Assembly: GCF_028372415.1 (NCBI RefSeq)
Contig: NC_092875.1
Location: 195,555,872 to 195,619,871, forward strand
DNA length: 64,000 nucleotides
Source: Notamacropus eugenii
Lineage: Eukaryota > Chordata > Mammalia > Diprotodontia > Macropodidae
Direction of reading: 5' to 3'
Shown one piece after another: positions 57,395 to 64,000 of this stretch (position 1 is its first letter; the number at the start of each line of letters is the position of its first letter). The notes below the pieces were generated by a model. The model was given only the letters and a program-made list of their open reading frames with translations, was not told the DNA's origin and did not search any database. Both the position numbers and the translations under genes were made by a program.

Positions 57395-58450
57395 CTCTCA
57401 CCATGATATTGGTTGTCTAAGCAAAATAGATTAACAAAGAGAACAGAGGAGAATAGAAAATTTCTTATCCTGCTGTGTTCAAAACAGAGTTCTATTTAAT
57501 TGAGTAGGAGGGACCAGAGCTAATGCTCTGAATTTTACCTTGAAGTGAAGACTTGAATCTAAAGGTAAGTCTATATCATCTTTCTAAAGATAGGGATAAA
57601 GCTGGGGGCTAAGACTAATCAATCTGGAGCCAGCTAGAATTTCTCAGCCAGACATCCTTGATTGAGACAACTGTTCATTCTTAAATCCCTTCAGTCTTGT
57701 CCCATGAAAAGTCTTGAAGCTGAGACTCATAACTTTCAGCTGAATTGAATGTTTGAGGCAATTGGTTGACCTAGAGTTGAGGACATTGGTGATAGTATCT
57801 TTGAGGTCCATTGGTAAATGTTGGTGTTCCAGTCCTGAGCTGAGGAAAAGTGATTTAAGTAGAAGTTGGGAGACATGGATATCATATGGAATACCTCTTC
57901 CAGATGCTTTCAGTTCTTTCCCAGTGACTTGCCAAAGAAAAATAAGTGCTTTTTCAGTAAACCAAATACACAGCCAAAAAGAAAGGGAAAAATGTGCTAG
58001 ATTCTTAGTGTGGCATAAAGGCTACTAGAGAGGATCAAAGGTGAGTTACCATCACTTTGTGGAGTATCTCTGGAAGGATGATGAGGACTCTGCCTGAGTC
58101 TACATGGAGGCCATCTGGGCTCATAAGACTTTAGCACAAACCATAAAATTGCCACTGTTGTCAAAAATGGGTTACGTTTAGTCAGGGATCAGTTTATTCT
58201 TTAGTTCAGTCTCCAGCACAGCTAGAGAAGCACCATACCAGTTCTGATGATAACATTTACTTCCTAATCAGTTTGCTTTCCTGGATGATGGGGATGTGGA
58301 AAATTATGAAGAATGCTTTCACATCTCTATCTTCTCATTACATGGACTGGTAGTCCCCAACTTGCAAGATGCGTGATTTCCAAAAACTCTGTTAAAGATC
58401 ATTTGGATACACACAAACATAAAAACAAAAATCAGGAGTAGAATTTGTTA
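57395..58450. other. No gene recognised
   Basis: A 91-codon plus frame (57753-58028) lacks any family signature. Confidence 0.5.
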
Positions 58451-58454
58451 GGGA

Positions 58455-58560
58455 AAGTATATGTCTATATATGTATATATGCACATATGCATATGTGTAT
58501 GCATGTATATATATATATGTATATGTGTGTATCAATATCTCTGTATAAATATACCTGCAC
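58455..58560. repeat. AT-rich TATG/CATA low-complexity tract
   Basis: Alternating TATA, TGTA and GCATATG strings, similar to the tract at 24890-25265. Confidence 0.85.
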
Positions 58561-59039
58561 TTAACTATAGCTTTGTGGGGGGAAAGGGAAAAAAGAACAA
58601 AGTAAAAAGTATATAGGAGAAAGAAAAGAAAACTTACAAGGAAGCGAAGAAAAGATCATCAGTTCTCAACACAATGTGTAGTATTTATTACATAGGCTTT
58701 CTTGATGCAGAAATTGATTTCTATATATTTTGTATCCTCTTTTACATTCTGCTGTTCACACGACATGATTTTTTTCCTTTTGTTATTTTGTATTTAGGTT
58801 TCAATATTTAAGTTTATAATGTTTCTTTTTTCTTTTTATTATATATTTAAATTTTAGTATTTAAGTCTATAATAAAAAAATCTTCAAGCACACACAAAAG
58901 TGTCATTTGGAAGTTGGAGTACATTTTTCCTGTTGGCATGTATAGGAGGTGAGTATCGCAGGCTAGTTCACAAGTTTATTTTATTTTTAATGTTGATAAA
59001 ATACTTGTACATTTGCAATATGTATAAAAAGAAGAATGA

Positions 59040-59537
59040 GGTATAGGGTGTGTTCAGGGAGGACCAGTACCTTTGGTGTGATGGCTGCCTAGCCCTTTAC
59101 AGGGCTCTTTCTACCTGTGGTGTCCACCTATTCCACCAACTCTCACTTGTGGCTCCAAGGAGCTGCAGCATGCACAGTGGCCACACCCTGGTAAACCTTT
59201 CCAGCAGACAGGCTAAATCAGGTTGAGGGTAACCAAGAGATCTCAAACCCATTGGTGAATTATGGGGGTGTCTATTCCAAGCATGTGAAGACTTCCTGTG
59301 GTGTCATGGGCAGATGAGAACAATTTTTTCCATCTGCCACAAAGACAGAGGAAGGAGGCGATGTGGAACGTTTAGAGCTTCGTTAGACATTGAAGATGCC
59401 AAGGTCATCCACTGCATCCTTAGGCATCTCCACCCCTTTTGACTCTGTCTTGCCACTGGACTATGATGACTGTGGAGGAGAGAGTGAGGCTGACGACTTT
59501 GTGCAACTGACTCACTTAAATCCAAGTTACACATGAA
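59040..59537 (-). repeat. Dispersed ~550-bp family, copy C (inverted)
   Basis: The plus strand starts 'tatagggtgtgttcagggag', the complement of the end of copy A. It continues through 'tgtgaagacttcctgtggtg' and 'aaggtcatccactgcatcct' to 'gtgaggctgacgactttgtg', all reversed relative to copies A and B. The shared boundary near 'ccctatata' supports a defined 3' end. Confidence 0.78.
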
Positions 59538-59544
59538 TCAAAAG

Positions 59545-62495
59545 AAGAAGAATAAGAAATAATGGTGCAGTTTCAGTAACTAAATAGAATAGGAAATATA
59601 AAATTGAAAGGGAACATTTTAAATTTATCTGGAATGCTGGTGCTTAAGGATGATGTCCTCCTTGCTTAAGATTCCCTCCTTTTTCCTGTCAGCCTTCTGT
59701 ATAGTTTGTTCATCTTCCTTTTTTCCAGTGCTAACACAAACATACACACATAGGCACATAAACACGCACAAGGACCCGTAAATGGAAAGGTATGCACAGA
59801 TCATGATCATTAGGACTCTATCCATCATCTCTTTCCCATCCCTTCCCCATTGTCCCTCAAAGCCAAATTCATCCCACATTATCTTTACCTGTCATCTATT
59901 CTGGTACCTCTAATCCTGGCTGTGAATCATCATTCCACATAATTCTCATTCAAATAAATTTGGATTCAGTTGCCTCCTAATTTCCGCCCCCTATTGCCTC
60001 TAATTTTTTTCTGATTAATAGTTCTCTTTTCTGATTACCAGAAAGGGAAAAATAAGGTATACAATAGATCAGATAGGGAGGTTATTGAATAAATCTTAGG
60101 GAGAAAGGCCAAGGAAGAAGCTTTCCATAGTTGAAGAAGGAACTATTCTGGCTATTTGAAGAAATCCAGGCTCCACTCCTCCCTTCTCCTCAGAGCATAG
60201 TAAAAGTAGCACCTTTACTAATGAACTGAGATACAAATAATTCTTGTTGTCTTTAGCTTCCTTCATATTCATTGCACAGTGAAAGGTGTAGGGAAATGAC
60301 ATCCCCTTTGGTTCATAAGCCATTCCAATTGTTGGACTGTAGTCCAAGGTTACAACACTTGTACTAATCTGGAAAAAAAAAACCCACCACATTCTAGGGA
60401 TTTTTCTGCTTCCCCAAACTGGAGTCAGAAGTCAAAAGATGCTTTTTTATGCTTCCTTGTCTACCTCTTCCCACACCCACAGACGAACTTTGTTTACTTC
60501 ATGTGGTCAAGCAAAAATCAATGTTTTCTGCCTCTTATGGAAAATGGAAGATTCAAACTGAGTTACTCAAAGCTCAGTGGCTGTTCAAGGGCCACCACAG
60601 ACAGGCTTTGATACACAAGTATCTGAAGTGGCTTCTGCTGGTGAAACCTGGCCTGGGAATGGGTAAAATAAATGGGAACTTTGAGGATTTCAGCTCCACA
60701 TGGTGTTCCCTAAAGAAGCTTTTACTTATGTTATTTTTCTCTTTCTATCATATTATTTTAATTTTTATTGAGAGACTTAACTGAAAACAACTACTCTGTC
60801 ATCTTATTGATCAAACTAAATCTCCCATTTTTTATTTCCCCCCAAACCCATCTCTTGCTTATGTCTATAATTCTCCCACCCCAATTCGTTTTCAAATGCT
60901 TCAAATATTTGCAAATACCAATAATGCTTCCTACTTCTATGACCCACCCTTCACCATACTTCCCATAATTCCATGTCATCAAGGAGATGGACATAATTTC
61001 CTCTTTCTAATACCCCAGTATATGCATGTGATTACCATTGTACCTACTCCTCTGACTCATGATGGAGACAGAGTCCAAAGATTTTGTTGACTAAATCCAT
61101 CATCCAAAGAAATTATTGGGGTCTCCCAAGATCACTATTGTTATCAATGGGATATAGGGTACTTTAGAAAGGGAATAGGAAGAGGAGAAGCAGGTAAAGT
61201 AGAGCTATACTACCTGGGCTACTCATTCCTTTTAGGATAGCCTGCCCATTTGTATCTTATTGACATGGACCCTGTCATCCATGTTCTGAAATAGACCTTC
61301 AGGCTCATAAAATGGGCTTCATTTTCTCTTAGCTTTTTGGAGCTAAGCTTCCTATTTCTGACTACAGGATCCCATCTTGTCTCAGTCTCTCATCTTTCAC
61401 TCTGTTTCCTCTACTCTCATTCCTGAATGCTGAATCAGGGTCTTCTATTTCATTCCTTTGGCTTAGAGCACATTGTTTTAGATCTAGTCTAAGTCTGATT
61501 TGTTGCCACATCCTAATTCCCCCAGTTAAAGTATGGAGCACAGGAAGTATGGTTATTTAGTCCCCTCCTTTAGTCCTTCCCCACCCTCTATTTTATTTGC
61601 AAATGTTGGCTCCCAATATTTCTACACTATCCTTTGTGATTTTGAAGTTTTCCTCCTTTTCTCCTGTCCCTACCTCTCCTATCCAACCCTCTTCCTTCTC
61701 ACCTCACCTATCTCAGGGTTATATTTGTTATATTAGCCCATAAATGATTTGCAGATCCTCAAACCAACTCCCACTTTCTCAGGTAAGTTGAATCTCCAGA
61801 ACTTGGCTACATCTCTTCTGGATTCTAGGAGTAACCTGAAGAACTGGAGGGAAGTGATGATCTAATGTTATTGGCTTCAATCCCTCACCAGTATTCTAAT
61901 ACCTTCACCTAAAATAATTTCTACTACTGTGGATCACCTTTCCTATTCCCTTACCAGATTATCCATTGACAATCATTTTTGTCATTTTGTCATCTAAGAT
62001 TTTGGAAAAAGATTTTGTAAAAGGATCATTTATGCTAAGGTAATACAGCATGACGTTAGTAAAAAAGCAAAAAAACAAAAAACATCCCCCAACTTCCCCA
62101 AAAACTCTAGGACACACTCTCCCACAAGTACATACAGAGTCTACAAAAAATTAGGTTCCAACTTCAAAACCACATGTGGCAATTTGCATTCCCCAGTGAA
62201 CAGAAGTTTTCCTTAAGCATGGTGAATCTTTGTTCAATCTGTTTGGACTCCCAATGCAGACACTGAGGATATCACTAAGACACTACTGGAAAGATGAAAA
62301 ATCCAACATCAAAACTTATAAGATCTTCTTCTGGCCAAAGGTGGGGGTGTTGGGTGTCAGATATTCTGACCAAGGTTGAAGCTGAGGCCTCTCCTCTCCT
62401 CCTCCATTCCAAGGCCACTTCTTTTCAAGGGTGTGCTGGAAATTTCAACTTATTCTAACCTCTTGAATGCCTCTAGCCTAATAATTTACTGACAA
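59545..62495. other. No gene recognised
   Basis: About 3 kb with short frames only (the longest is 111 codons at 60449-60784, with no known domain). No clear repeats by eye. Confidence 0.45.
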
Positions 62496-62499
62496 AGTG

Positions 62500-62632
62500 A
62501 AGTGGGATGACTTGACTGAATAAATAAGCTATTTGAGGGCAAAGGACTGTCTTTTTTTTCTTATTTGCATCCCCAGTTCTTAGCATAGTGGCCTGCACGT
62601 AGTAGGCACTTAATAAATATTTATCAAATTGA
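62500..62632 (+). repeat. L2 LINE 3' end
   Basis: 'agctatttgagggcaaagga', 'tttgcatccccagttcttag', 'gcacgtagtaggcacttaat' and 'aaatatttatcaaattgaat'. Confidence 0.82.
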
Positions 62633-62639
62633 ATAATTA

Positions 62640-64000
62640 ACGAATCCTACCTTTACACATATTTTCACCTAAGACAGCTGTACCAGACATTCTCCCAGAG
62701 CATTCACCACCCGGATAGAAATATATTTTTGATATGATGAGGACATAGGACACAAGGAAGACCTGTTTATCACAGAAGTGAAAGAATATGATGATTCCTT
62801 TGTCCCTACTCCCAAATAGGAAGAATAAAATCATATGATGTGACAGACAGTAAAGCACATCTTATTAATTTAAGGGACCTAAATGGTTCATCTGGCTCCT
62901 GACATTGACCCTCTGGAAATCAGAGTTGCTCTCTTTTATCTTATAAACTCCCTCTAATGTTTCATCCCTTAAGGCAGCTTGGGCAGAGAAAAATACTTAG
63001 GGTTTTGTCTCTAGGCCATTTCATGACAGTCCTGGATTAAAGGAGCAAGATTTTGCCGCATGTCCTTAATTCTTTTTTGCCATTCCTCAGACAACTCTAA
63101 CCAGTTTTCCTGGAGCACAGTACAAGGCTTTGCATCTATCTTTCCTACAAATCATCTTATGTTCTCTTATGGAACTTTGTTATTACATACTAGTGTTCCT
63201 AAATTGTGTGCTTATAACTCAGGAGATATTTATAGGATGGGCAATACTTAAAAAAAACAAGATTTATGCTTAAAGGTATGATTAATGTAGCTTCTGTTGC
63301 CTGAGTTGCCTTCACTATACCTGAGTGCCATATTTTTTGAAAATACTATTATCAACAGTAATATTTTTTACAGAATGTTATAAAACAAAACAAAACATGA
63401 AAAAAAATTAAGAACACTAGGTCTAGGGTGGGGGAATAATATTGACATTGATCCAAATAGTTTGGAAATGCCTTAAAACCTCTAATCAATCTCAAATTAT
63501 GTAATAACCTTTGGTATTCTGCTTAAGACTGTTGTTCCCAAATAAAATGACCATTGTCCTTATTTCTTCCTCTAACCATACACAAATATATAATAAAATG
63601 CATGCAAAACATACATAAAACAAATAATTTTGATTAATTTTCTAAAGAAAATACACTTAGCACATCCATTATGATATGTTTTGATTATCTTTTTTTATTC
63701 TAAACAACAAATTTCAAATAAAAATGAGCATTTCCATATACAAAATAGAACAGAAAAGATGATTTTGCCTGAAATTGTGTCTCTTTCACATACAGCTTTC
63801 TTTTCCTTATAAGTGTATGATTTCTTCTGTTCTCTTCTATGCACAAAACAAAGCAAAAACAAAAAAAAATCAGTGACCTTCTTTTCTTAACTATGATCAT
63901 TTCTGAAAATTGGAAAGAGAACTGGAAGTTTTTGTAAATTAAAAACAAAACAAAACAAAAGCCTTTTTATGTCCCACAGAAGTCCTAATCCTTCCACTGT
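62640..64000. other. No gene recognised
   Basis: AT-rich, with A-rich runs near 63390, 63860 and 63940. No repeat or coding similarity is visible. Confidence 0.5.

Noticed and set aside
1-64000. CRISPR arrays, operons, bacterial-type promoters, rRNA or true tRNA genes
   Set aside because: The repeat content is plainly mammalian. tRNA-like stretches are SINE heads without a complete cloverleaf, and no spaced direct-repeat array exists.

Overview
This window looks like intergenic or intronic DNA from a marsupial genome. It is AT-rich and CpG-poor, carries no recognisable multi-exon gene, and is packed with interspersed repeats. The organism call rests on three repeat types: tRNA-headed SINEs that end in an RTE-type 3' tail, MIR/CORE-SINE copies, and L1 copies with a long GC-rich 5' UTR together with BovB/RTE LINE remains. 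Monodelphis domestica or another metatherian is my best guess. The species is inference.

The only long intact reading frames belong to one full-length LINE-1 on the minus strand (45461-52395). It has a CpG-rich 5' UTR, ORF1 (393 aa, coiled coil plus RNA-binding domain), a 526-bp inter-ORF spacer, ORF2 (1296 aa, endonuclease, reverse transcriptase and Cys-rich end), a G-rich 3' UTR and an A-rich tail. A perfect 14-bp target-site duplication flanks it. It landed inside an older, decayed L1 of the same orientation (43602-45446, resuming at 52410).

Left third (1-22000): a 5'-truncated L1 3' end with a 17-bp duplication (3105-3354); a CR1-like relic split by an RTE-tailed SINE (7740-8820); a processed BUD31 pseudogene (8933-9640); an internally deleted L1 carrying a small hAT element (10160-12450); a short LTR element with two 461-bp LTRs and a 5-bp duplication (12725-14350); and a 2.4-kb BovB/RTE LINE relic (18778-21240).

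Middle (22000-43500): L2, MIR/CORE-SINE and other old repeats; a mariner-like palindromic element (25801-25990); a second CR1-like relic (28870-30035); and a 325-bp uninterrupted pyrimidine run (36418-36742).

Right end (53000-64000): mostly unannotatable sequence. It includes a third, inverted copy of a roughly 500-bp dispersed family whose other copies lie at 4060-4612 and 34575-35125.

Apart from the L1, nothing here appears able to make a protein. The connecting logic is parasitism and layering. L1 machinery plausibly made the BUD31 retrocopy. RTE machinery is the likely driver of the SINEs that share the RTE 3' end. Several elements are nested inside one another, which gives a relative age order. 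Repeat edges are read by eye and may be off by tens of bases unless a duplication fixes them.
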